This document shows positions 42,861 to 49,899 of a stretch of DNA of 49,899 nucleotides, in pieces. The DNA comes from Gammaproteobacteria bacterium. GTDB lineage: Bacteria; Pseudomonadota; Gammaproteobacteria; Pseudomonadales; Azotimanducaceae. The notes below the pieces were generated by a model, which was not told where the DNA came from, did no database searches, and saw nothing but the letters and a program-made list of their open reading frames with translations. Position 1 is the stretch's first letter. Each line of letters starts with the position of its first letter. Made by a program: the position numbers and the translations under genes. The DNA lies in NCBI GenBank assembly GCA_030428905.1, contig JAUIED010000013.1:1-49899 (forward strand). Direction: 5' to 3'.

Positions 42861-44219
42861 ATGGAACTGAACGTACTGCTCGCTCTAGTGCTCGCGCTCA
42901 CGTTTTTCGTGCTGGTGAGCTGGAGCTGGAAGTCCGCTCCTGCCACGCCGCACTTCTGGATCTGGTCCTGGGGATTTCTCATCGTCGCCGGCATGCTGCT
43001 GGCGCTCGAACCTACGTTTCTGCGCCTGGAACTGGCACGTTTGCTGACCGGCGTGTTTCCGGGCCTGCAGTTGGCGGGAGCATACCTTTACGCCGGGCAG
43101 CGCGTGCCGGCGTGGGTGTTCATTATCACCGTCATCATCGCGCTGGTGCGCAGCATCGTCGCGGTGATGGGCTACCACGATATCAGCCACCTGGTCGTGC
43201 TGCCCACGGAGCTCGTTGTACTCGCCATCGCAGCGCGCATCGTGCTGGACCGCCAGCCGGGCAGCCGCGACACCATCGACTGGGCATTGTGTTTCGCTAT
43301 GTTGGCGCTATGCGGCGTGCAGACCATGGATGCACTGTACGATCTCGGCCGCATCGACGGCTCCGTGCTATGGGCACCGTGGCTCGTGTGCGGCGGCATC
43401 GCCGGCACCCTGCAGATCGGCATCGTCAGCGAACGCATTCGGCGCATTCGCTCGGAACGTTCGCTGGCCCGTAACGCCCGAGCCCAGGCCATCCAGCGGC
43501 TCGAAAGCCTGGGCACCCTGGCAGGCGGCGTGGCACACGACTTCAACAACCGGCTGCAAGGCATTCTCGGCAACATCGAGATCGCCAAACTCGATCTGCC
43601 CGATGGACACCCCGCGCTCAAGGCGCTCGAGCGCAGCCTGCGGGACGGCAAGCGCGCAGCACAGCTCGTGGAGCAGATTCGTGCGTTCGCCAGCATTCAA
43701 CCCTACGACGCCCAGATGGTAGATCTGGGGTCCTGGCTGCAAACGCGCGCGGACTTTCTGCGCAATGCTGCAGGCGTGCGCGTGCGCATAAGCCTGCTCG
43801 CCCCTGCCAGTGTGCCCATGGTGGAGGCCGACCTGATCCAGCTTGAGCAATGCCTTGTGAATCTGCTACGCAACGCAACCGAAGCGTATCGAGGGGGCGA
43901 TGGGGAGATTCGTCTGAGGCTCGACGTGCTCGACTTCCAGCACAATCCGCCGGATTGCGTGATTGGCGACCTCACCTGCGGGCGCCACCTGCGCATCACG
44001 GTGGAAGACGATGGAGAAGGCATCTGCGTACACCCGCCCGCGCGCATCTTCGAGCCGTTTTTCAGCACCCGGTTCGTAGGCCGCGGCATGGGCCTTGCGA
44101 TCACCCAACAGATTGTTCGCGCCCACAACGGCGCGATCGGCCTGCGCAGCGATGCAACAGGCACAGCCATCAGCCTGTACCTCCCCGTTTCTGATCGCAC
44201 GCACGCCGCTTTGCAGTAA
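42861..44219 (+). CDS. membrane sensor histidine kinase, orphan
   Basis: A 452-residue kinase. About six or seven hydrophobic helices occupy residues 1-190 with almost no extracytoplasmic domain, like 7TM-type sensors. Then follows a complete catalytic core: H-box with H226 in AGGVAHDFNNRLQGILG, N box NLLRNATEAY, G1 VEDDGEGI, F box FEPFFST and G2 GRGMGLAITQQIV. No receiver domain is fused, and no response regulator is nearby, so the partner is elsewhere. It follows tatC by 6 bp and precedes xthA by 9 bp, so is likely co-transcribed with tatABC. The H-box sequence DFNN places it in the hybrid-kinase/HPK4 type group. Confidence 0.9.
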   Translation: MELNVLLALVLALTFFVLVSWSWKSAPATPHFWIWSWGFLIVAGMLLALEPTFLRLELARLLTGVFPGLQLAGAYLYAGQRVPAWVFIITVIIALVRSIVAVMGYHDISHLVVLPTELVVLAIAARIVLDRQPGSRDTIDWALCFAMLALCGVQTMDALYDLGRIDGSVLWAPWLVCGGIAGTLQIGIVSERIRRIRSERSLARNARAQAIQRLESLGTLAGGVAHDFNNRLQGILGNIEIAKLDLPDGHPALKALERSLRDGKRAAQLVEQIRAFASIQPYDAQMVDLGSWLQTRADFLRNAAGVRVRISLLAPASVPMVEADLIQLEQCLVNLLRNATEAYRGGDGEIRLRLDVLDFQHNPPDCVIGDLTCGRHLRITVEDDGEGICVHPPARIFEPFFSTRFVGRGMGLAITQQIVRAHNGAIGLRSDATGTAISLYLPVSDRTHAALQ

Positions 44220-44228
44220 CATCCGCCC

Positions 44229-45008
44229 ATGCGCATCGTCAGCTGGAACGTCAACGGGCTTCGCGCCTGTGCGAAGAAAGGGTTTGCCGAGTTTCTCCAC
44301 GGCAGCGGCATCGACGTGTTGTGCGTGCAGGAAGTACGTGCATTCGAAGCTCAGCTGCCGGAGGCGATACGTGCGCCCGACGGATGGCACGCCTGTTTTT
44401 CGGCCGCCGAGCGGCCCGGCTACAGCGGCGTCGGTATCTACAGCCGCATGCCCGCAACGCGCGTGGAAACCAAACTCGGCATTCCAGAGTACGACGTCGA
44501 AGGACGATTGATCATTGCCCACTTCGGCCGCCTGGCGATCGCCTCTGTGTACTTTCCCAAGGGCAACGGCAAGGATCGCGACAACTCCCGAGTGCCCTAC
44601 AAACTCGGATTCTATCGGGCACTATTCGACCGGCTCGAAACGCTGCGCAAACGCGGGCCGGTCTATGTGCTCGGCGACTACAACACCGCACACGCCGAAA
44701 TCGATCTGGCGCGACCGAAAACCAACCACAAGAGCAGCGGATTCCTGCCGGAGGAACGCGAGGAGATCGACCGCTGGATTGCCGCCGGGTGGGTAGACAC
44801 GTTTCGCGCGCAACACCCGGAAGAGGCCGGTCACTACACGTGGTGGCGGCAGTGGGGGGATGCGCGCGAGAAGAATGTGGGGTGGCGCATCGACTATGTG
44901 CTCGCATCACCTTCCGCAGCCAGCAGGGTGCAGGATGCTTTCATCTGGCCGCAGGTGACGGGCTCGGATCATTGCCCGGTGGGCGTGGAGATCAACGCTC
45001 CAGCATGA
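44229..45008 (+). CDS. xthA: exodeoxyribonuclease III (AP endonuclease)
   Basis: A 259-residue Mg-dependent nuclease of base-excision repair. Catalytic motifs: SWNVNGLRA, LCVQEVRA (metal Glu), GDYNTAHAEIDL, WWRQWGDAR...GWRIDYVLAS, and the terminal SDHCPVGVEI with the general base. It is closer to the ExoA/Xth type. Its final 17 bases overlap the end of the convergent dtd. Confidence 0.96.
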   Translation: MRIVSWNVNGLRACAKKGFAEFLHGSGIDVLCVQEVRAFEAQLPEAIRAPDGWHACFSAAERPGYSGVGIYSRMPATRVETKLGIPEYDVEGRLIIAHFGRLAIASVYFPKGNGKDRDNSRVPYKLGFYRALFDRLETLRKRGPVYVLGDYNTAHAEIDLARPKTNHKSSGFLPEEREEIDRWIAAGWVDTFRAQHPEEAGHYTWWRQWGDAREKNVGWRIDYVLASPSAASRVQDAFIWPQVTGSDHCPVGVEINAPA

Positions 45009-45429
45009 TGGTCACGGGTCCGTCGTTGTGCAGGCTCACCTGCATATCAGCACCGAAGCGGCCTGTCTGAACGTCATTGCAACGGCCTCGCAGGGCCTCG
45101 ACGTAAGCATCGAACAACGGCAGTGCCTGTTCCGGCGGCGCTGCGGTGGAAAAACCCGGGCGGTTACCTTTGCGCGTATCGGCAGCGAGCGTGAACTGCG
45201 ATACCGCGAGCACCGAACCCCCCACCTCCAGCACGCTTCTATTCATGGGCTTGTAATCATCGGCGAAGATGCGCAGGTCCAGAGTTTTATCTGCAAGCCA
45301 GCGCGCCTGCTCGACAGAGTCGTTCCGCTCCACGCCGAGCAACACCAGCAGGCCGCCGCCGATCTGCGCAATGCGCTCACCATCCACATCCACCGCAGCG
45401 TGGCGCACACGCTGAAGGAGCGCTTTCAC
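44992..45429 (-). CDS. dtd: D-aminoacyl-tRNA deacylase
   Basis: A 145-residue proofreading enzyme that removes D-amino acids (and glycine from tRNA-Ala). Family motifs: the catalytic-site SQFTL in LAVSQFTLAADTRKGNRPGF, and the C-terminal NDGPVTIML containing the cross-subunit Gly-Pro. Overlaps typA by 4 nt (ATGA) and converges on xthA with a 17-bp tail overlap. Confidence 0.97.
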   Translation of the reverse strand: MKALLQRVRHAAVDVDGERIAQIGGGLLVLLGVERNDSVEQARWLADKTLDLRIFADDYKPMNRSVLEVGGSVLAVSQFTLAADTRKGNRPGFSTAAPPEQALPLFDAYVEALRGRCNDVQTGRFGADMQVSLHNDGPVTIMLER

Positions 45430-47240
45430 GACAGGCGGCTCGAGCCTGCGCGTTTGCGTGCGGTCTCCGTGAGGTGCACCTTGCGGATACGGATTGCCTT
45501 GGGCGTGACTTCCACCAGCTCATCGTCATCGATGAACTCCAGCGCCTGCTCCAGCGTGAGCCGCATGGGCGCGTCCAGCAGTATGTTATCGTCCTTGCCC
45601 GACGCACGAATGTTGGTGAGCTTCTTTTCCTTGATCGGATTCACCGTGAGATCGTTGTCCCGCGCGTGCAGGCCGACCACCATGCCTTCATAGACAGGAT
45701 CGTTCGGCGCAACCATCAACCGACCTCTGTTCTGCAGGTTATACAGCGCAAAGGCCACCGCTTTGCCCTGAGCGTTGGAGATGAGTACGCCGTTGTTGCG
45801 CTGGCCGATTTCGCCGCCGGTCTGCTCACCGTAGCCTGCTGCACCGAAGGACATGATGCCGGTCCCGGAAGTGATGGACAAAAACACCGGCCGAAAACCC
45901 ATGAGCGCGCGGGTGGGAAGCTTGTAGATGAGCCGCACACGTCCGTGGCCGTCAGACTGCATGTCTTCGAGCTCTCCGCGACGCTCACCAAGTTCTTCCA
46001 TCACCTTGCCCTGATGTACATCTTCCACATCCACCGTCAGGCGCTCGTAGGGCTCACAGACGACGCCATCAATTTCCTTTTGAATAACCAGGGGCCGCGA
46101 CACTGCGAACTCATACCCTTCGCGTCGCATGGTTTCGATGAGCACCGACAGATGCAGCTCACCCCGGCCTGATACCCGGAAGCGGTCGGGATCTTCGGTT
46201 TCCTGCACATCAAGCGCCACGTTGTAGCTCGCCTCTCGGTACAGCCGCTCTTTGATCTGTCGGCTGGTGAGGTACTTGCCTTCCATACCTGCGAAGGGCG
46301 ACGTGTTCACGCAGAACATCATGGTCAGCGTCGGCTCATCGACGCTCAACGGCGTGAGAGCCTCCACACGCTCCGGCGAGCAGATGGTGTCTGAAATGGC
46401 CACGTCATCGACGCCGGTAACGCAAACGATATCGCCAGCCTCGGCGACCTCTCGTGCTTCCCGCTCAAGACCCCGGCTGCACAACACATCGAGTATCCGC
46501 GCCTTGCGCTGCTTGCCGTGCCGATCTACCACCACCACCGGCATATTGCGCTTCACGCGGCCGCGGCGGATGCGCCCGATGCCCATGAGGCCGACGTAGG
46601 AGGAATAGTCGAGCGAGGAGATCTGCAGCTGCAGCGGTGCGTCCACATCGACCTTCGGCGGCGGCACGATGTCGATGATGAGCTGCAGCAACGGCTGCAT
46701 GTCAGCGGCAAGGGCATCCGGCTCCTTGCCTGCCACGCCTTGCATGGCAGACGCATAGATCACCGGGAAGTCGAGCTGTTCATCGCTGGCATCCAGGCTG
46801 GCAAAGAGATCGAACACCGCGTCCACGGCCTTGTGAGGGTTTGCGCCGGCACGGTCTACCTTGTTGACCACCAGTATCGGGTTCAGGCCGGCCGCGAAGG
46901 CTTTCTGGGTGACGAAGCGCGTCTGCGGCATCGGCCCTTCCACGGCATCGACCAGCAGTAGCACCGAGTCCACCATGGACAGCACCCGCTCCACCTCACC
47001 GCCGAAGTCGGCGTGGCCGGGCGTATCGACGATGTTGATGGTGTATTCGCCGTAGCGGATCGCGGTGTTCTTCGACAGAATGGTGATGCCGCGCTCGCGC
47101 TCGAGGTCATTGGAATCGAGTACCCGCTCGCCGCCAGCAGAGAGCGTTCCGGTCTGTTCCAGAAGCCGATCCACCAGCGTCGTCTTGCCGTGATCCACGT
47201 GGGCGATAATTGCCACGTTGCGCATCAATTCTTTGCTCAC
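45426..47240 (-). CDS. typA: ribosome-associated GTPase TypA/BipA
   Basis: A translational GTPase (604 residues) involved in 50S assembly and stress or cold adaptation. G motifs: [29 protein letters not shown] and NKVDR. Elongation-factor-like domains II, III and V follow, then the BipA-specific C-terminal domain. Its start is 53 bp from the divergent thiolase-like gene; dtd follows on the same strand. Confidence 0.98.
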   Translation of the reverse strand: MSKELMRNVAIIAHVDHGKTTLVDRLLEQTGTLSAGGERVLDSNDLERERGITILSKNTAIRYGEYTINIVDTPGHADFGGEVERVLSMVDSVLLLVDAVEGPMPQTRFVTQKAFAAGLNPILVVNKVDRAGANPHKAVDAVFDLFASLDASDEQLDFPVIYASAMQGVAGKEPDALAADMQPLLQLIIDIVPPPKVDVDAPLQLQISSLDYSSYVGLMGIGRIRRGRVKRNMPVVVVDRHGKQRKARILDVLCSRGLEREAREVAEAGDIVCVTGVDDVAISDTICSPERVEALTPLSVDEPTLTMMFCVNTSPFAGMEGKYLTSRQIKERLYREASYNVALDVQETEDPDRFRVSGRGELHLSVLIETMRREGYEFAVSRPLVIQKEIDGVVCEPYERLTVDVEDVHQGKVMEELGERRGELEDMQSDGHGRVRLIYKLPTRALMGFRPVFLSITSGTGIMSFGAAGYGEQTGGEIGQRNNGVLISNAQGKAVAFALYNLQNRGRLMVAPNDPVYEGMVVGLHARDNDLTVNPIKEKKLTNIRASGKDDNILLDAPMRLTLEQALEFIDDDELVEVTPKAIRIRKVHLTETARKRAGSSRLS

Positions 47241-47293
47241 TACACTCCCGCGCCCGTAATTTCCTGGCTGGGCCTGCCAAAAGGCGGGCGATT

Positions 47294-48355
47294 ATGGCGG
47301 AACAAAGAAAAGCTGTCGCGCTCATCTCGGGTGGGCTCGACTCCATGCTGGCGGCGCGCGTGGTCATGGACCAGGGCGTGATCGTCGAAGGGGTGAATTT
47401 CTTCACCGGCTTCTGCGTGGAAGGCCATACGCACGCCATCCGGCAGAAGGACCGCGCCAAACCCAAGCGCAACAACGCCCTGTGGGTAGCAGAACAGCTC
47501 GGCATCAAGCTGCACATCATCGACGTCATCGAGGAGTACAAAGACGTTCTGCTGAACCCCAAGCACGGCTACGGCAGCAACATGAACCCCTGCCTGGACT
47601 GCAAGGTGTTCATGGTGAAGAAGGCCTGCGAGCTGTTCTTTGATGGCGCCTTCATGGCAGAGCACGGCTTCGATTTCGTCATTACCGGGGAGGTGATCGG
47701 CCAACGGCCGAAGAGCCAGCGGCGCGAGACCATGCCGGTCATCGCCCGGGAGTCGGGCGCCGACGACCGCCTGCTCCGTCCGCTCTGCGCGAAGCTGCTG
47801 CCACCAACCCTGCCGGAACGGGAGGGCTGGGTAGATCGCGACGCGTTGCACGGCTTTCACGGCCGCAACCGCAAGCCGCAAATGGCGCTCGCCCGGGAGT
47901 TTGGCTTTACCGATTGGGCGCAACCCGCCGGCGGTTGCTGCTTTCTTACCGATGAGAAGTATTCCGTCAAGCTGGTGGATCTCTGGCAGGCCCGCGGCAG
48001 CCGCGACTACGAGCTCGACGACATCATGCTCCTGAAGGTCGGCCGCCACGTGCGCCCGAACGAACGCTTCAAGCTGATCATCGGACGTGAGGCCGGTGAA
48101 AACGAGTTTCTGTCAGGCTACAAGTACCGATACGCGGCGATGCACACCTCGAGCCACCGCGGCCCGCTCTGCCTGATCGATGGCGCGCCAACTACCGAGG
48201 ACATCCAACTCGCCGGACGCATCGTCGCCCGATACGGCCAGGGGCGCAATGCGCCGGCGGTAACCGTAAGCCTGGAGCGGCCGGACGGCACCGGCGAGAC
48301 GTTTGAAACCACTCCGCTACCTGCCAACGAGCTGCCGGAGCGCTGGCATGTCTGA
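47294..48355 (+). CDS. PP-loop (MnmA/ThiI-like) putative tRNA thiolation enzyme
   Basis: A 353-residue N-type ATP pyrophosphatase: PP-loop ALISGGLDSMLA near residues 9-20. A cysteine pair, C100 and C103 (NPCLDCKVFM), and C215/C216 (PAGGCCFLT) lie where thiouridylases keep their sulfur-handling cysteines. The last ~90 residues (LLKVGRHVRPNERFKLIIGR...) resemble the NFACT-type RNA-binding domain found at the end of some of these proteins. It is neither MnmA nor ThiI proper: no THUMP or rhodanese domain. It overlaps tusA by 8 nt. In Pseudomonas thiI occupies this place between typA and glnA, so a role in s4U or another tRNA thiolation is likely. ATG 47294 starts the conserved part. Confidence 0.85.
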   Translation: MAEQRKAVALISGGLDSMLAARVVMDQGVIVEGVNFFTGFCVEGHTHAIRQKDRAKPKRNNALWVAEQLGIKLHIIDVIEEYKDVLLNPKHGYGSNMNPCLDCKVFMVKKACELFFDGAFMAEHGFDFVITGEVIGQRPKSQRRETMPVIARESGADDRLLRPLCAKLLPPTLPEREGWVDRDALHGFHGRNRKPQMALAREFGFTDWAQPAGGCCFLTDEKYSVKLVDLWQARGSRDYELDDIMLLKVGRHVRPNERFKLIIGREAGENEFLSGYKYRYAAMHTSSHRGPLCLIDGAPTTEDIQLAGRIVARYGQGRNAPAVTVSLERPDGTGETFETTPLPANELPERWHV

Positions 48356-48587
48356 TTCGGCAGAGCACACCCTTGATACGCGGGGGCTCCTCTGCCCGTT
48401 GCCGGTGATACGCACCCAGGATCGCATCCGCGAGCTCGCGCCGGGCAACGTGCTGCATGTGCTTGCCACCGACCCCGGTGCGCTGCACGATATTCCCGCC
48501 TGGTGCCGTGTGCACGGCCACGAGTTCGTGGGCGCGGAGACGGAAGGGCGAATATACACAGTGACGGTCAGGGTACGGGATATCTGA
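48348..48587 (+). CDS. tusA: TusA-family sulfurtransferase
   Basis: A 79-residue sulfur carrier with the CPxP motif at C16 (TRGLLCPLPVIRTQDRI), which holds a persulfide. It overlaps the PP-loop gene by 8 nt, so the likely partner is that enzyme: TusA would bring sulfur from a cysteine desulfurase to tRNA modification. Whether it is the orthologue of E. coli TusA or a dedicated paralogue is not decided by sequence alone. The glnA enhancer begins 3 bp after its stop. Confidence 0.9.
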   Translation: MSDSAEHTLDTRGLLCPLPVIRTQDRIRELAPGNVLHVLATDPGALHDIPAWCRVHGHEFVGAETEGRIYTVTVRVRDI

Positions 48588-48589
48588 TA

Positions 48590-48606
48590 TGCACCAAAAA
48601 GGTGCG
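48590..48606. promoter_or_regulatory. NtrC-type enhancer site 1 of glnA
   Basis: TGCACC-AAAAA-GGTGCG matches the NtrC consensus TGCACC-N5-GGTGCA at all but the last base. Its centre lies about 125 bp upstream of the predicted sigma-54 start, as in enteric glnA. Confidence 0.75.
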
Positions 48607-48619
48607 TCATCTGCACGGG

Positions 48620-48636
48620 CGCACCAAAGTGGACTG
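48620..48636. promoter_or_regulatory. weaker NtrC-type site 2 of glnA
   Basis: CGCACC-AAAGT-GGACTG keeps the left half-site but only GG of the right. Its centre is 30 bp from site 1, about three helical turns, similar to the spacing I recall for the two strong enteric sites. Alone it would not be called. Confidence 0.4.
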
Positions 48637-48697
48637 CGTGCAAGTACTCACTTACATTGGAGCCGCTGAGTAGAGTGGCCGCAATGCAACACCATGC

Positions 48698-48713
48698 TGG
48701 CATGGAACTTGCG
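48698..48713 (+). promoter_or_regulatory. sigma-54 promoter of glnA
   Basis: TGGCAT-GGAAC-TTGCG carries GG at -24 (48699-48700) and GC at -12 (48711-48712) with the required 10-bp separation; consensus is TGGCAC-N5-TTGCW. The predicted start is near 48723, leaving a ~97-nt leader. Confidence 0.75.
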
Positions 48714-48819
48714 ATTCCATGACCCGGAAGATTCCAGGAATCGGCGCGACCAGGGGGACGACCGCGGCGCGCTCAACATCAACACCTCGATGAACAAACG
48801 AAAAAGAGGGAACGACAAC

Positions 48820-49899
48820 ATGTCCAACAACACGCTGAAGATGATCGCCGAACACGATGTGAAGTGGGTAGACCTCCGCTTTACCGACCCGCGCGGCAAG
48901 GAGCAACACACCACGATTCCGGCTCAGGGCCTGGATGCTGAGAAGCTGGCAGACGGCTTCATGTTCGACGGTTCGTCCATCGCCGGTTGGAAGAGCATCA
49001 ACGAGTCGGACATGATCCTCATGCCGGACGACGACACCTGCGTGATCGACCCGTTCCGCGACGACACCACCCTCATTCTGCGCTGCGACATCGTCGAGCC
49101 GTCGACCATGCAGCCCTACGATCGCGATCCGCGCACCGTCGCCAAGAAGGCAGAGGCCTATCTGGCCTCCACCGGTATTGGTGACACCGCTTTCTTCGGC
49201 CCCGAGTGCGAATTTTTCGTGTTTGACGACGTGCGCTGGAGCACCAGCATGTCCGGCTCCTCCTACGCAATCCATGCCGAGGAAGCAGCCTGGGCCAGCG
49301 GCCACGACTTCGAAGGCGGCAACCTCGGCCACCGGCCCCGCGTGAAGGGCGGCTACTTTCCCGTTCCGCCCGTGGATTCCGCCGCAGACCTGCGATCCGC
49401 CATGTGCTCCGCCATGATGGCCATGGGCCTCGAAATCGAAGTGCACCACCACGAAGTGGCTACTGCCTGCCAGAACGAGATCGGCATGCGCTTCAACACG
49501 CTGGTGAAAAAAGCGGACGAAGTGCAGATCTACAAGTACTGCGTGCACAACGTCGCCGATGCCTACGGCAAGACCGCCACCTTCATGCCAAAGCCACTGG
49601 TTGGCGACAACGGCAGCGGTATGCACGTGCATCAGTCCATCGCCAAGGGCAGCACGAACACGTTCCACGGCGACGCTTATGCAGGGCTGTCTGAAACCGC
49701 TCTGTTCTACATCGGCGGCATCATCAAGCACGCCAAGGCGATCAACGCCTTCGCCAACGGCTCCACCAACTCCTACAAGCGCCTGGTGCCCGGCTTCGAA
49801 GCGCCGGTTCTGCTCGCCTACTCGGCACGCAACCGCTCCGCATCGATCCGCGTACCGTACATCCAGGGCGGCAACCCGCGCGCTTACCGTGTGGAAGTA
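48820..49899 (+). CDS. glnA: glutamine synthetase type I, 3' truncated
   Basis: ATP-dependent synthesis of glutamine from glutamate and ammonium. The 360 residues visible are about three quarters of the ~469-residue enzyme; the frame is open to the window edge. Motifs: [14 protein letters not shown], metal-binding [47 protein letters not shown], and the ATP-binding [13 protein letters not shown] ending [17 protein letters not shown]. The adenylylation tyrosine would lie beyond the edge. GAGGG lies 9 nt before ATG 48820. It has an NtrC/sigma-54 control region and works with gltBD. Confidence 0.98.
   Translation, partial: MSNNTLKMIAEHDVKWVDLRFTDPRGKEQHTTIPAQGLDAEKLADGFMFDGSSIAGWKSINESDMILMPDDDTCVIDPFRDDTTLILRCDIVEPSTMQPYDRDPRTVAKKAEAYLASTGIGDTAFFGPECEFFVFDDVRWSTSMSGSSYAIHAEEAAWASGHDFEGGNLGHRPRVKGGYFPVPPVDSAADLRSAMCSAMMAMGLEIEVHHHEVATACQNEIGMRFNTLVKKADEVQIYKYCVHNVADAYGKTATFMPKPLVGDNGSGMHVHQSIAKGSTNTFHGDAYAGLSETALFYIGGIIKHAKAINAFANGSTNSYKRLVPGFEAPVLLAYSARNRSASIRVPYIQGGNPRAYRVEV

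Noticed and set aside
47294-48355. Annotation as thiI or mnmA
   Set aside because: No THUMP/rhodanese domain of ThiI, and the length and C-terminal domain differ from MnmA; only the PP-loop and cysteine pattern are shared.

Overview
The window is 49.9 kb of GC-rich (about 60-65% by eye), almost fully coding chromosome from a gammaproteobacterium. It carries a cut aroA at the left edge and a cut glnA at the right edge. I see no tRNA, rRNA, insertion sequence, prophage or CRISPR array. The class assignment rests on gene order as I remember it from Pseudomonas and relatives: gltBD-damX-aroB-aroK-pilQPONM / ponA, then rpmE / priA-SPOR protein-hslVU-DUF971-ubiE-ubiJ-ubiB-hisE-tatABC, then typA ... 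glnA. Type IV pili, the ubiquinone genes and a cytoplasmic Tat system fit a motile aerobic heterotroph.

Left part (1-13110) is the more variable region. Converging on aroA is a minus-strand operon: a short TetR regulator, a one-domain protein like the catalytic half of 4-hydroxyphenylpyruvate dioxygenase (HPPD), a 4-oxalocrotonate-tautomerase-like protein, an Fe/2-oxoglutarate (PhyH) oxygenase and an aminotransferase related to 2-aminoadipate/dihydroxyphenylglycine transaminases. Upstream of tetR are three copies of the palindrome GTAAC-N6-GTTAC, very likely the TetR operators. This self-contained set looks like an uncharacterised 2-keto-acid/amino-acid pathway and is the best candidate here for something new. 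Next come alkylation repair genes (an Ada-AlkA fusion overlapping ogt), a forward run (mannose-6-phosphate isomerase-like, membrane metallophosphoesterase, metallo-beta-lactamase-fold hydrolase, two crotonases), mdh, a Nudix hydrolase and a GNAT protein.

Middle part (13434-31186) is nitrogen assimilation (gltBD with a long leader), the damX-aroB-aroK cluster, the pilus assembly operon pilMNOPQ on the minus strand, and ponA divergent from it, with a second PhyH oxygenase overlapping the ponA stop codon.

Right part (31202-49899) holds an M48 protease, rpmE/priA, an FtsN-like SPOR protein, hslVU, DUF971, the ubiquinone genes ubiE-ubiJ-ubiB, hisE, tatABC with an attached orphan histidine kinase, xthA/dtd/typA, and a PP-loop thiolase-like protein with TusA. 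That pair sits where Pseudomonas has thiI. glnA follows, with an NtrC-type enhancer and a sigma-54 promoter. Many neighbours overlap by 1-8 nt (ATGA, GTGA, TTGA, TGATG), which points to translational coupling throughout.
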